Part shown: positions 1 through 10,243 of the stretch, one piece after another
How positions within the stretch are numbered: position 1 is the first letter of the stretch
Layout of the letters: each line of letters opens with the position of its first letter
Source: an uncultured Arenicella sp.
GTDB lineage: Bacteria > Pseudomonadota > Gammaproteobacteria > Arenicellales > Arenicellaceae
Reading direction: 5' to 3'
Length of the DNA stretch: 64,000 nt
NCBI GenBank assembly: GCA_938045295.1
Contig: CALINO010000004.1
Coordinates: forward strand, 29,623-93,622
Position numbers and translations under genes: made by a program
Notes under the pieces: model-generated
Seen by the model: only the letters and a program-made list of their open reading frames with translations
What the model was told of the DNA's origin: nothing
The model's database searches: none

Positions 1-685
1 TGCCTTGAGACGCCAGACGCTTAACCATCGTCAGAACAATATCCAGCGAGTCTGAGAATGGGCTGGTTTTTGTGATTTGCGAGCCAATGTGGCAGGCGAT
101 GCCGTGAACCTCAATGTTGGGCAGTTCGGCCGCTCGCTGATAAGCGGCAAACGCCGCTTCCATTGGCACGCCAAACTTAGCTTTATCCATGCCCGTGGAT
201 ATATAAGGATGAGTTTCTGGGTCAACATCAGGGTTAACACGAAAGGCAATAGAGGCCGTTGCATTTAATGCCGCCGCCACTGTTTGTACTCTTTCAAGTT
301 CGGCGGTGGATTCAATGTTAATGCTTCGTACGCCATTGCTGATGGCAAATTCAAGCTCAGCGACTGATTTCGCTACGCCAGAAAACACCACTTTGCTTGG
401 GTCGCCGCCAGCGGCCAATACGCGCCTTAACTCGCCTTCTGACACAACATCAAAGCCTGATCCTAGGCGTGCCAGTACATTTAATATGGCAATGTTGCTG
501 TTGGCTTTTACCGCGTAACAGATGGTGTGAGGGTAGTCGCCAAACGCGCTATCGAGTGTTGTCCATTGGTGTTCAAAAGCGGCACGCGAATACACATAGC
601 AGGGTGTGCCAATGGTCTCAGCTACTTTGCTTAAAGAGATATTTTCGGCACGCAATTCGCCGTTATGGTATTTAAAAAATGACAT
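1..685 (-). CDS. lysA: diaminopimelate decarboxylase, partial (runs off the window's left edge)
   Basis: Minus-strand translation from ATG at 685: MSFFKYHNGELRAENISLSKVAETIGTPCYVYSRAAFEHQW...YAVKANSN...GSGFDVVSEGELARVLAAG; LysA PLP-binding YAVKAN motif. Not in the ORF track because it is open at the edge. Confidence 0.93.
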   Translation of the reverse strand, partial: MSFFKYHNGELRAENISLSKVAETIGTPCYVYSRAAFEHQWTTLDSAFGDYPHTICYAVKANSNIAILNVLARLGSGFDVVSEGELRRVLAAGGDPSKVVFSGVAKSVAELEFAISNGVRSINIESTAELERVQTVAAALNATASIAFRVNPDVDPETHPYISTGMDKAKFGVPMEAAFAAYQRAAELPNIEVHGIACHIGSQITKTSPFSDSLDIVLTMVKRLASQG

Positions 686-817
686 AGATAGAACGTAAAT
701 GCAGTATTCAAGCGCTGGGCGTTAACCCAGCGGGTTTTAATCGGTATGAAATAGCCGCGAACGACTTAGTTAGTGCCTTGTGGTTCAGCCGTTGCTGCTG
801 ATGGCTAGCCGGCGTGC

Positions 818-961
818 TTATATCGCAGGCGCTTGCTCTTCTTCTTGCAACTGAGGCTCTTCAAGTGGTGGCTGGTCTACAATTAATGGGCCTTTTTGGC
901 CGCAACCACTGACGATTAAAAGAGCGCTGGCTAGGGCAATAACAGAAATAATTTTTTTCAT
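818..961 (-). CDS. lptM: small LptM/YifL-type lipoprotein (47 aa)
   Basis: MKKIISVIALASALLIVSGCGQKGPLIVDQPPLEEPQLQEEEQAPAI; lipobox VSGC followed by GQKGPL, upstream of lysA as in Pseudomonas/E. coli-type loci. Confidence 0.85.
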   Translation of the reverse strand: MKKIISVIALASALLIVSGCGQKGPLIVDQPPLEEPQLQEEEQAPAI

Positions 962-1008
962 TATAGGGCTACTTTGGCTATTGTTATTTGGCGATTATAA
1001 ATTGCGAA

Positions 1009-2406
1009 TTAAGATTGTTCTTCTAGGCGCTGATAAGCGGCCTGCACGGCTTCTTTAACACGCACTGGCGCGGTGCCACCGAAATGACTGCGCGCCTTAA
1101 TTGAGCCATCAAGGCTCAGAACTTCGTAGACATCTTCATTAATCATTGAGCCAAAAGAACGCAGTTCTTCAAGACTTAACTCTGATAATGGTTTTTTCTG
1201 CTCAATGGCGTAATGTACCGTGCTGCCAACAATTTCATGAGCATCGCGAAACGGCACTTGAAGGCGAACCAAATATTCAGCCAGATCAGTGGCCGTGGCG
1301 TAGCCTTTGAGCGCGGCGTCGTGCATGATGCTGCGGTTAAATCGAATGCTTGGAATCATGGCGGCAAATATCTGCAATGATCGGGCAACAGTATCAACCG
1401 TATCAAAGATAGGTTCTTTGTCTTCCTGATTGTCACGGTTGTAAGCCAGTGGTTGTGACTTCATTAGCACCAGCAAAGCTTGTAAATTGCCAATAACGCG
1501 GGCGCTTTTGCCGCGTACGATTTCGGCAATATCCGGGTTTTTCTTTTGCGGCATAATGCTGGAGCCGGTGCAAAACGCATCGCCAATGTCGATGAACTTA
1601 TAGCTTTCCGATGCCCACAAAATGATTTCTTCGCACATGCGCGATAAGTGCATCATGATCACGCTGCAAGCCGAAGCGGTTTCAATTAAAAAATCGCGGT
1701 CAGACACGGCGTCTAGCGAATTACGGCTAGGGCGGTCAAAACCAAGCAGTTCGCATGTCATGTCTCGGTCCAGTGGAAAACTGGTGCCGGCTAATGCGGC
1801 TGACCCTAGGGGCATAACGTTAATACGTTTGCGCGCATCTTGAAGGCGTTCTACGTCGCGTTCAAACATTTCATTCCACGCCAGCAAGTGGTGAGCCAAG
1901 CTAATAGGCTGTGCAACTTGCAGGTGAGTGAAGCCTGGCATGATGGTGTCAATTTCATTACTGGACAAATCCAGTAAGTTCTTTTGTAGCTGGGCTATTA
2001 GAGCCACAATGTCATCCACCGCTTCACGCATGTATAAGCGAATATCGGTTGCCACTTGATCGTTACGTGAACGCCCAGTGTGCAGCTTTTTACCGGCTTC
2101 GCCAATAATGTCGGTTAAGCGCGCTTCAATATTCATGTGAATATCTTCAAGCTCAGTAGACCAAGCAAAGTCGCCGGCATCGATTTTTTCTCGAATGCCG
2201 ATTAAGCCTTGTTCAATGGCTTGCGCTTCGTCATCACTAATCACGCCTATTTTGGCCAACATTTTGCTGTGCGCAATAGAGCCTTGTATGTCTTGCTTGT
2301 ACAGGCGTGAGTCAAAGCTGATTGACTCGGTAAACGCTTCTACTAATTCATTGGTGGGTTCGGTAAAACGACCACCCCATGGTTTTTTTGCTGCCGGTTT
2401 GTTCAC
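1009..2406 (-). CDS. argH: argininosuccinate lyase
   Basis: [25 protein letters not shown]..., [12 protein letters not shown] fumarase/lyase signature. Listed ORF extends to 2523, but an in-frame GTG at 2406 ([14 protein letters not shown]) is the likelier start. Confidence 0.95.
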   Translation of the reverse strand: MNKPAAKKPWGGRFTEPTNELVEAFTESISFDSRLYKQDIQGSIAHSKMLAKIGVISDDEAQAIEQGLIGIREKIDAGDFAWSTELEDIHMNIEARLTDIIGEAGKKLHTGRSRNDQVATDIRLYMREAVDDIVALIAQLQKNLLDLSSNEIDTIMPGFTHLQVAQPISLAHHLLAWNEMFERDVERLQDARKRINVMPLGSAALAGTSFPLDRDMTCELLGFDRPSRNSLDAVSDRDFLIETASACSVIMMHLSRMCEEIILWASESYKFIDIGDAFCTGSSIMPQKKNPDIAEIVRGKSARVIGNLQALLVLMKSQPLAYNRDNQEDKEPIFDTVDTVARSLQIFAAMIPSIRFNRSIMHDAALKGYATATDLAEYLVRLQVPFRDAHEIVGSTVHYAIEQKKPLSELSLEELRSFGSMINEDVYEVLSLDGSIKARSHFGGTAPVRVKEAVQAAYQRLEEQS

Positions 2407-2622
2407 TGATCTAAATCGTGCAAGATAATGCGCTTTAAATGGTAAAAATGACCGTAGATTATAGCGGTTCATCAGTTTGGGTGTTAGGTATCTGTTAAAA
2501 GAATTGCATATATTTAAACGCAATGGTCGAATAGCCTAATAATTCAAAAAAAGGGGCTTCATTTACGGTGCTATGGTAGAGTTCATTGTGCCCCCTGAAT
2601 AATAAAAATTAATAACGAGATT

Positions 2623-4329
2623 ATGAGATCTATTCGTATCGCTACTCGGAATAGCCCGCTTGCTATGTGGCAAGCTAACTTCGTAAAGCAGCGTTTGGAG
2701 AATGAACACCCTGGTTTAACGGTTGATATCGTAGGTATGACTACCAAGGGGGATCAAATGCTGGATCGCAGTTTGGCTGCGGTGGGTGGCAAGGGGCTAT
2801 TTTTGAAAGAACTGGAAGTGTCGTTGCTTGCAAAAGACACTGACATTGCCGTGCACTCAATGAAAGACGTGCCGGTTGATTTACCGCAAGGCTTAGAAAT
2901 AGCCACTTTGTGCGAAAGGGAAGACCCGCGTGATGCGTTTGTTTCTAATGCTTACCAAAATTTATACGCCTTGCCCAAAGGTGCAAAGGTCGGCACGTCC
3001 AGCCTGAGACGTGTGTCACAGTTAAAAAATGCGTTCCCCGAGGTGATGTTTTTTGAATTGCGGGGAAATGTGAACACTCGGCTAAGTAAGTTGGATGCTG
3101 GCGACTACGACGCAATCATCTTGGCAACCGCCGGGCTTAAGCGTTTAGGTTTTGACGACCGCATTAAGCAATACATCACTCCTGAGTTGTGTTTGCCGGC
3201 CGTAGGCCAAGGCATTGTGGGCATTGAATGTCGCAGCGACGACGATGAAGTGAAAGCGTTACTTAAACCGTTACACAGTTTAGACAGCGAATTGGTGCTG
3301 GCGGCTGAAAGGTCTATGAATGCCTCGCTAGAAGGGGGCTGCCAGGTGCCGGTTGCGGGTTACGCTGAGGTGAGCTCCGGTAAGTTGGAGCTCAGAGGCT
3401 TGGTTGGCCATACCGACGGCTCTCATATCGTCAGCGCGCGTGAAGTGAGCCCCAAGTTAACCATTGAGCATGCACAGCAGTTAGGCCAAGGTGTGGCTTC
3501 GGAATTGCTGCGCCAGGGGGCAGGAGAAATATTGAAAGATGTTTACAGCAACCCGCCAACGTTTAAAAAAAATGACGAAAAGGTCGACAAGCCTATTGTT
3601 GTGCTTACTCGCCAGAGTCAATATTTAGGCAATTCTCCCGTTATTTTACAGCGCTTGGACTTTCACCCAGTGCACGTGCCAGCGTTGGAAACCGAGGCTC
3701 GCTTAGATTTAAAAATCATGGAGGCGTTTTCACGCTTAGAGACCTATACAGATGTGATTTTTGTGTCACGCAATGCGGTTGAAATAGGCATGAAAATGAT
3801 TGACCAGCAGGGCGGCATGCCTGAGTCGGTGCAAGTCATGGCGGTGGGCGTAGAGACAGCAAAGCAGCTGTACGGTTACGGTATCGATGCCTCGTTTCCG
3901 GAGAAGGGCACCGGTGCCAAAGCACTGCTTAATGTCAGTCAGATGAAAGATTTAACAAACCGTAGAATACTGATAGTTCGTGGTGAAGTCGGCTTAGATT
4001 GGCCGGCCGTAGAAATGAGCCACCGCGGAGCGGAAGTCGAAGAAGTGCGGTGCTATCGTCAGGGAATCCCTGCCGATTGCACGATGGGGCTGCAAGACGT
4101 GTTCAAACACAATCAAGTTGTGAAAGGGATTTTTGTGCACAGTTCGCAAAGTTTAAAAAACTTGGTGGAGGCGGCTGGCGATACAGTTGGGCAACTAACG
4201 CGCACTAATTTGGTGGTTGGCAGTGAAACTATTAAAAACGTCGCCATAGAGTTGGGGTGGAAGGGGCAGTTGTATGTGGCCGAGTCGCCATCCAACAAAC
4301 ATATGATGATTTCTTTTTCATCGATATAA
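2623..4329 (+). CDS. hemC-hemD: fused hydroxymethylbilane synthase / uroporphyrinogen-III synthase
   Basis: N-terminal HemC ([27 protein letters not shown]) continuing without a stop into HemD-like sequence ([12 protein letters not shown]...ALETEA...[10 protein letters not shown]...GETGAKAL-like...VRCYRQGIP...[14 protein letters not shown]). Confidence 0.92.
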   Translation: MRSIRIATRNSPLAMWQANFVKQRLENEHPGLTVDIVGMTTKGDQMLDRSLAAVGGKGLFLKELEVSLLAKDTDIAVHSMKDVPVDLPQGLEIATLCEREDPRDAFVSNAYQNLYALPKGAKVGTSSLRRVSQLKNAFPEVMFFELRGNVNTRLSKLDAGDYDAIILATAGLKRLGFDDRIKQYITPELCLPAVGQGIVGIECRSDDDEVKALLKPLHSLDSELVLAAERSMNASLEGGCQVPVAGYAEVSSGKLELRGLVGHTDGSHIVSAREVSPKLTIEHAQQLGQGVASELLRQGAGEILKDVYSNPPTFKKNDEKVDKPIVVLTRQSQYLGNSPVILQRLDFHPVHVPALETEARLDLKIMEAFSRLETYTDVIFVSRNAVEIGMKMIDQQGGMPESVQVMAVGVETAKQLYGYGIDASFPEKGTGAKALLNVSQMKDLTNRRILIVRGEVGLDWPAVEMSHRGAEVEEVRCYRQGIPADCTMGLQDVFKHNQVVKGIFVHSSQSLKNLVEAAGDTVGQLTRTNLVVGSETIKNVAIELGWKGQLYVAESPSNKHMMISFSSI

Positions 4330-4581
4330 GCCTGCAATTGTAGGCTTATAAAAATAGGGCTCAGGCAAAGCAATATCGCCAAGTCTGGGCTCGGCGCCTT
4401 TAAAAGCTAACATAAGTTAACCTTAAACACAGTCTTCACTTGTATCAAGGCATTGATGCTGTGTTAGAATTTTCACTTTTGGGGGGTGGCTTGCTCGGTT
4501 GCAGGGGTTTACGCAACAAAGGCTAAGTCATCAAGATCAGAAATTACAATGCGCTCAATTGCGCACTAACGGTTGTAAAGC

Positions 4582-5745
4582 ATGTCAGACCAAACAAAAC
4601 CCGCCGCTGAACTTGAATCAACATCATCAAGTGAACGAACCGATGCCCGCGTAGCACAAGCTACGCCAAATAACGCGTCGCACCAAACCGTTGTGCACCA
4701 AGGTAAATCTGGTGGCAAAGGCTTAAGCTTGTTTGCAATATTGCTGTCTTTGGCCGCACTTGGTGGCAGTGGTTATAACTACTACACCACGCAACTATCA
4801 AGTAACGTCAGCAAAGATAAAATTTTGACCAACGTTAACGACATTGGCAGCAACGTTAAAATATTGGCCGAGCGGATGAGCCAAGTGCAACGTTCACAAC
4901 AAGATTTACAACAAAATGTGGTTGATAAATCTGAATTGAAAGTCAGCTTGCTGCAAGCCAGCACCAATACGGATTCGGCCATTTCTGACCTTAAAGATCA
5001 GCAAAAAACATTGTCGGAAGCGGTGCAGAAATTCACCGCTGATAATCAGCGTAGCAGCGATAAGTTAGCACTGGATGAAGTGTCTCAGTTGTTAAAGCTG
5101 GCCAATAACAGTGCGGTTTTTGCTGGCAATAAAGAATCGGCTATTAATGCGCTCAAATTGGCCGACAGTCAGTTAAAGCAGTTGGCTGACCCTCGTTACT
5201 CAGTTGTGCGTCGTAAAATCAATGCCGAAATTTCTGGTTTGCAAGCAATCAAGTCGGCGGATGTTACCAGCATTAGCGCAAAGCTGAGTGCACTTGGTAA
5301 ACAAGTGCCGACCTTGCCGCTTGAAAATGAGCCGCCGGTGGCGAGTGAAATTAAAATTGCCAAACAACAAGATCAGCAAGAAATGACGTTCACGTCAGAG
5401 TTGAAAAAGTTGTGGACCGACACACTTAACTCCATTCAAATTAAACGCGTTGACCAGCCGCCCAAACCGCTATTGGCACCTGAGCAACGTTATTTCTTAG
5501 ACCAAAACATTCAACTGAAACTGGCTACGGCTGAACTAGCCGTCATGCAAAATAATGCCGATGTGTTTGTGCGCAGTATCGACGCCGCCAGCGGTTGGTT
5601 AAAGGAGTATTATGACCCGCGTAATGCCGAGGTAACTGATGTCATTGCGCAATTGGCTGCGCTAAGAAAGCAGCCGCTAGGGCAAGAGTTACCTGCGGTT
5701 GCTGGCTCTTATGATGAACTGCAACGAATTAAAGGCGGTAACTAA
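4582..5745 (+). CDS. hemX: uroporphyrinogen-III C-methyltransferase-like membrane protein (HemX family)
   Basis: Single N-terminal TM followed by a long coiled region; position between hemCD and hemY. Confidence 0.82.
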   Translation: MSDQTKPAAELESTSSSERTDARVAQATPNNASHQTVVHQGKSGGKGLSLFAILLSLAALGGSGYNYYTTQLSSNVSKDKILTNVNDIGSNVKILAERMSQVQRSQQDLQQNVVDKSELKVSLLQASTNTDSAISDLKDQQKTLSEAVQKFTADNQRSSDKLALDEVSQLLKLANNSAVFAGNKESAINALKLADSQLKQLADPRYSVVRRKINAEISGLQAIKSADVTSISAKLSALGKQVPTLPLENEPPVASEIKIAKQQDQQEMTFTSELKKLWTDTLNSIQIKRVDQPPKPLLAPEQRYFLDQNIQLKLATAELAVMQNNADVFVRSIDAASGWLKEYYDPRNAEVTDVIAQLAALRKQPLGQELPAVAGSYDELQRIKGGN

Positions 5746-5747
5746 TT

Positions 5748-7025
5748 ATGCGTTGGGTCATTATGATTGCCGTTGCCCTTGTGTTGGGCTTTGGCTTATT
5801 TCAATTGGTTGATATTTACCCTGATAATTACGTAAAAATTTACGTTGATACCTACTTGATAGAAATGTCCTTTATGGGCTTTTTATTGCTGCTGTTTTTA
5901 TCGGTATGTGCCATTTATCTTGGCCTTTGGCTATTCGGTTCAGTATTTCGTGTAGGCAATGTGTTTTCGCGTTGGCGCAAGCGCAAAGGGTACCAAAAGG
6001 CCAATGAAACATTAGGTACGGGCTATTTGTCACTGATTAAAGGCGATTGGCGTAAGGCTGAAAAAAGTCTATTGGCAAAAACCGATAACAGTGGTGTTCC
6101 TTATATAAACTATTTGGCGGCGGCACAGGCGGCTCAAGAGCAAAGCCAATACGATCGTCGCGACGATTATTTAGCGCAAGCTTACAAGGCAGCGCCGAAA
6201 GAGCGCTTTGCCATTGGCTTGGCTAAAGCACGCTTACATCATATGGCGGGCCAGCATGAACAAGCAGAAGCAACGTTGGATGATTTAGCCGCACAAGGCA
6301 GCAAAAATGCCCAATACGTGGCGATGCAATTGCAAACGTATCGAGCCACCCAAAACTGGAGCCGTGTGCACGACTTATTGCCGTTGGCACGAAAACTAGA
6401 CGCGTTGCCCGAGGCCGTTATTCAAGAAATGGATACGCAGGCGCACCAAGCCTTATTGCTGACGTCGGCTGACCGTGCGGCTACTTGGAAGGAATTGCCC
6501 AAAACGCAAAAGCAAGAGCCCAGTAATATTGCTTTGTACGCAAAAGATTTATTGAATAAGAATGACGTTGGTGCCGCTGAAAAGCTCATTCGCAACGCCA
6601 TGAAGAATCAATACGACGACGCGTTGGTTGAATTGTATGGCCAACTGCCTGCCGATAAACCAGCCAAGTTACGCCGTGTGGTTGAAGGTTGGTTGATGGC
6701 TCGCCCAGAAAGTGCCGAGCTTAATTTGGCGGCTGGGCGTTTAGCGGCGCAAGAAAAAAACAACGATGTGGCTATTGGTTTCTTAGAAAAGGCCATTGAG
6801 TTAGGTCAGTTGCCTGGCGCGTACTCTTTGCTAGGTGAATTGCTTGAAACCGCCAATGAAAGTGGCCGTGCCTTGAATTTATACCGCACGGGTATTGCGC
6901 GCTTAACTGGCCTTTCTAGCGCCTTGATTAGCCCGCAGCTTGGGTCAGCGTTGCGTGAGCACAACAATGATGGCGCCGAGGTAAATGAGGTGCACGAAGG
7001 CGAGTTAGTTGACGATAAGCACTGA
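5748..7025 (+). CDS. hemY: HemY-type tetratricopeptide inner membrane protein
   Basis: Two N-terminal TMs, VDTYLIEMSF, TPR-like repeats (GDWRKAEKSLL...); follows hemX. Confidence 0.87.
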   Translation: MRWVIMIAVALVLGFGLFQLVDIYPDNYVKIYVDTYLIEMSFMGFLLLLFLSVCAIYLGLWLFGSVFRVGNVFSRWRKRKGYQKANETLGTGYLSLIKGDWRKAEKSLLAKTDNSGVPYINYLAAAQAAQEQSQYDRRDDYLAQAYKAAPKERFAIGLAKARLHHMAGQHEQAEATLDDLAAQGSKNAQYVAMQLQTYRATQNWSRVHDLLPLARKLDALPEAVIQEMDTQAHQALLLTSADRAATWKELPKTQKQEPSNIALYAKDLLNKNDVGAAEKLIRNAMKNQYDDALVELYGQLPADKPAKLRRVVEGWLMARPESAELNLAAGRLAAQEKNNDVAIGFLEKAIELGQLPGAYSLLGELLETANESGRALNLYRTGIARLTGLSSALISPQLGSALREHNNDGAEVNEVHEGELVDDKH

Positions 7026-7036
7026 TTTTCTAGCGT

Positions 7037-7852
7037 ATGCCTGAATTACCGGAGGTTGAAACCACCTTGCGTGGTATAGAACCACACGCCCGCGGGCAGT
7101 TGATTGAAAATATCGTTGTACGAAACGCTGGCTTACGTTGGCCAGTGCCAGTACCAGAATTGCAAGCATTGGCAGGTCTCACTGTTGATCATTTAGAGCG
7201 TCGCGCTAAATATATTTTATTGCACACTGCGCAAGGCGTTATTTTGTTGCATTTAGGCATGTCAGGCAGTATGCGTGTGCTGCCTGCCAACACCCCACCT
7301 CAAAAGCACGACCATATTGATATTGTATTAGGCAGCGGCGACCTTATTCGGCTTAATGACCCGCGCCGATTCGGGTGTTGCTTGTTGTTGCAACCGCCGG
7401 TTCAGCAGCACAAATTGCTTGCCAATTTAGGCCCAGAGCCACTGAGCACCGCTTTTGATGGTGATTATTTATTTGAGCGTTCTCGTGCAAAAAAAACACC
7501 GGTTAAAAACTTCATTATGAATGGGAATACGGTGGTGGGTGTGGGCAATATCTACGCCAGTGAGTCCTTATTCGGGGCTGGCATTCGACCCAGTACTCAA
7601 GCCGCGAAGATCAGTCGTGCGCGTTATCATGTTTTGGCCGACAAAATCAAAGCGGTTTTAGCCAAAGCGATTGAAGCGGGTGGCACCACGTTGAATGATT
7701 TCACTCAGACGGACGGAAAACCAGGTTATTTCACTCAAGAATTGCAGGTCTATGGTCGTCAAGGAGAGCCTTGTAATCGCTGTAGTACAAGCATTAAATC
7801 AGTGGTTATTGGGCAGCGTAATACTTTTTTTTGCCCAAGCTGCCAGAAGTAG
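7037..7852 (+). CDS. mutM: formamidopyrimidine-DNA glycosylase
   Basis: N-terminal MPELPEVETTLRGIEPH and C-terminal zinc finger CNRCSTSIKSVVIGQRNTFFCPSCQK. Confidence 0.97.
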   Translation: MPELPEVETTLRGIEPHARGQLIENIVVRNAGLRWPVPVPELQALAGLTVDHLERRAKYILLHTAQGVILLHLGMSGSMRVLPANTPPQKHDHIDIVLGSGDLIRLNDPRRFGCCLLLQPPVQQHKLLANLGPEPLSTAFDGDYLFERSRAKKTPVKNFIMNGNTVVGVGNIYASESLFGAGIRPSTQAAKISRARYHVLADKIKAVLAKAIEAGGTTLNDFTQTDGKPGYFTQELQVYGRQGEPCNRCSTSIKSVVIGQRNTFFCPSCQK

Positions 7853-7973
7853 TGCTTGAACGGTTGTTGATTGCTAATATTCGTCGTTGTTCACGCCTGG
7901 CTTTCAGGCAACCTTCAGGTAACCTTGCTAGCCTATGCTAACGATGCGCTTAGAACTGAACGAGGATAAGATA

Positions 7974-10184
7974 GTGAATTACAAATCAACTCTATTTTCG
8001 GTGGCCGGTCTGCTGCTTTTTAGTAGCACTATCATGGCTGCCGATCCAACCTCTTTAAAGAAAAATACTATGTCGAAATACAGCCGCTTAACCCAATTAG
8101 CCACCCCTGCGCCCAGTGCTAAAAGGGTAGACAGTGAGCGCACCTATCACGGCAAAACGTTGCATGACCCTTATTTTTGGTTGAAAGACCCAAGCTACCC
8201 TAATGTGGATGATGAGCCGGTACTGGACTATCTAAAGCAAGAAAATGCTTACCATAAGGCATTTTTAGAGCCGCATAAGGCCTTGGTTGATACGGTGTTT
8301 GAAGAGTTCAAAGGGCGCACAGACGAAACCGAAGAATCAGTGCCATACATTGAAAACGGTTACGAATACCGTTGGTTTTATCGCGAAGGTGAAGAGTATC
8401 GAACTCGTGAGCGAACCAGTCTTGCAACCGGTAAAAGCGAGGTGTTTTTAGATGAAACCGCGTTGGCAAAAGGGCATAAATATTTTGTGCTGGGCGATTG
8501 GGAAATAAGCTCAGATAACCGATATTTAGCCTACTCGTTTGATACCGCTGGCGATGAGCGTTACCAAGTAAAAATTCAAGACTTGAAAACGGGGCAATAT
8601 TTAGACGATCAACTTAATGATGTGCAAGGTGAGGTGTCATTCAGCTCAGACGGTAAGTCGCTTATTTATTCGTTGTTAGAAAAAGAGCGTTGGCACGCCA
8701 AAGAAATTAAAGTGCATACGATTGGGCAAACGCAAGATAAAGACCTGACGCTTTATACTGAAAAAGACGACGGTTATTTTATTGGCTTTAATCAAACCAG
8801 CAGCAAGCAATTCTTTGTTATTAGTTCCAGCCAAGGCGAAGTGCAAGAAAGCTATGTGATTGGCAGTGATTTGAGTGGTGATTTGCAATTAATGGTTTCC
8901 CGAGATGACGGCTTTCAGCAAACAATAGATCACGCTCACGGTTACTTTTACTTGTTGGCCAATGACACGCATAAGAACTTTCGTCTTGCGCGAGTTAAAG
9001 ACACAGAGCCACAGCGTGATAACTGGCAAACTTTGCAAGCAGGTCGTGACGACAGTTACTTGCTCAGTTTGCAAAACTTTGATGGCTTTATGGCATTAAA
9101 GTCGCGCGACAAAGGGTTTGAAAAAATTGAGTTGATTGAATACCCAGGTAAAGAACTAGATAAGGGCAAGGCATCTTTAAAACGAACTAACATTGAATTT
9201 CCGGAAGCGGTTTTTACCGCCTCAGTGGGCGTCAACCCAGAGTTCAATACCGACTTCTTGCGCGTTCACTATCAATCGATGATCACCCCAGACACCACCT
9301 TTGATTACCAAGTTAACGGTAAACAATTAGTGACTCGAAAAGTGAAAAAAGTGCCGTCTGGTTACGATACAAATCAGTACGAAAGTGAGCGTGTCATGAT
9401 ACCCGCACGCGATGGCGTGGAGATTCCAGTGACCCTTGTGTACAAAAAAGGGTTTAAAAAAGACGGTCGTCAGCCAATGTGGCTGTATGGCTATGGCGCT
9501 TACGCGGCGACTATTTCGCCCACGTTTTCGACCATGCGTTTAAGTGCGCTTGACCGTGGTTTCTCGTTTGCAATTGCGCACGTGCGTGGCGGGGCGATGA
9601 TGGGTTACCAATGGTATTTGGACGGTAAGTTGGATAAACGCACCAATACCTTCAATGATTTTGTGGATGTGGCTAAAGGGCTGGTTGAGCGTGATTATGT
9701 GGCGGCCGGTAACATCTCTATTTCTGGCCGCAGCGCCGGTGGCGAATTAATGGGCGCGGTTACTATTCAAGCGCCAGAGTTATGGCGGTCGGTTAATTTG
9801 GGCGTGCCCTTTGTGGATGTACTCAATACCATGCTTGATGCAACCTTGCCATTAACACCGCCGGAATGGAAAGAGTGGGGCAACCCGATTGAAAGTGCGC
9901 AAGACTATGCGTTAATTCAAAGCTATTCGCCTTACGATAATATTGAAAAGCGCGCCTACCCACCGATGTACGTGTCGGGCGGTTTGAATGACCCGCGTGT
10001 CACCTACTGGGAGCCGGCTAAGTGGACGGCCAAAATGCGCGCTGAAAAAACCGACGATAATCTGCTGGTGATGCGCATTAATATGGGTGCTGGGCATTTC
10101 GCCAACTCAGGCCGCTATGGCCGCCTGCGTGACTACGCTGAAGAATACGCGTTTATGTTTTTAGCGCACGGCATTAGCCAATAG
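7974..10184 (+). CDS. prolyl oligopeptidase family serine peptidase (oligopeptidase B-like), probably exported
   Basis: GRSAGGELMGA nucleophile elbow, GAGHFANSGRYGRL; HGKTLHDPYFWLKD N-terminus. GTG at 7974 gives a signal-peptide-like start (MNYKSTLFSVAGLLLFSSTIMAAD); track start is 7935. Confidence 0.9.
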   Translation: MNYKSTLFSVAGLLLFSSTIMAADPTSLKKNTMSKYSRLTQLATPAPSAKRVDSERTYHGKTLHDPYFWLKDPSYPNVDDEPVLDYLKQENAYHKAFLEPHKALVDTVFEEFKGRTDETEESVPYIENGYEYRWFYREGEEYRTRERTSLATGKSEVFLDETALAKGHKYFVLGDWEISSDNRYLAYSFDTAGDERYQVKIQDLKTGQYLDDQLNDVQGEVSFSSDGKSLIYSLLEKERWHAKEIKVHTIGQTQDKDLTLYTEKDDGYFIGFNQTSSKQFFVISSSQGEVQESYVIGSDLSGDLQLMVSRDDGFQQTIDHAHGYFYLLANDTHKNFRLARVKDTEPQRDNWQTLQAGRDDSYLLSLQNFDGFMALKSRDKGFEKIELIEYPGKELDKGKASLKRTNIEFPEAVFTASVGVNPEFNTDFLRVHYQSMITPDTTFDYQVNGKQLVTRKVKKVPSGYDTNQYESERVMIPARDGVEIPVTLVYKKGFKKDGRQPMWLYGYGAYAATISPTFSTMRLSALDRGFSFAIAHVRGGAMMGYQWYLDGKLDKRTNTFNDFVDVAKGLVERDYVAAGNISISGRSAGGELMGAVTIQAPELWRSVNLGVPFVDVLNTMLDATLPLTPPEWKEWGNPIESAQDYALIQSYSPYDNIEKRAYPPMYVSGGLNDPRVTYWEPAKWTAKMRAEKTDDNLLVMRINMGAGHFANSGRYGRLRDYAEEYAFMFLAHGISQ

Positions 10185-10243
10185 TCTGCACGCTTATGGG
10201 TGAGGCAGTGTTTGAAAAATGATGGTAGCAACTCATGCTGCCA

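Noticed and set aside
31-675. Small plus-strand ORFs at the window's left edge (77-268, 306-518, 397-675)
   Set aside because: They lie antisense to lysA, whose minus-strand translation is clear.
4480-4490. G6 run upstream of hemX as a phase-variation tract
   Set aside because: Short, intergenic and outside any coding frame; not enough to propose slippage control.
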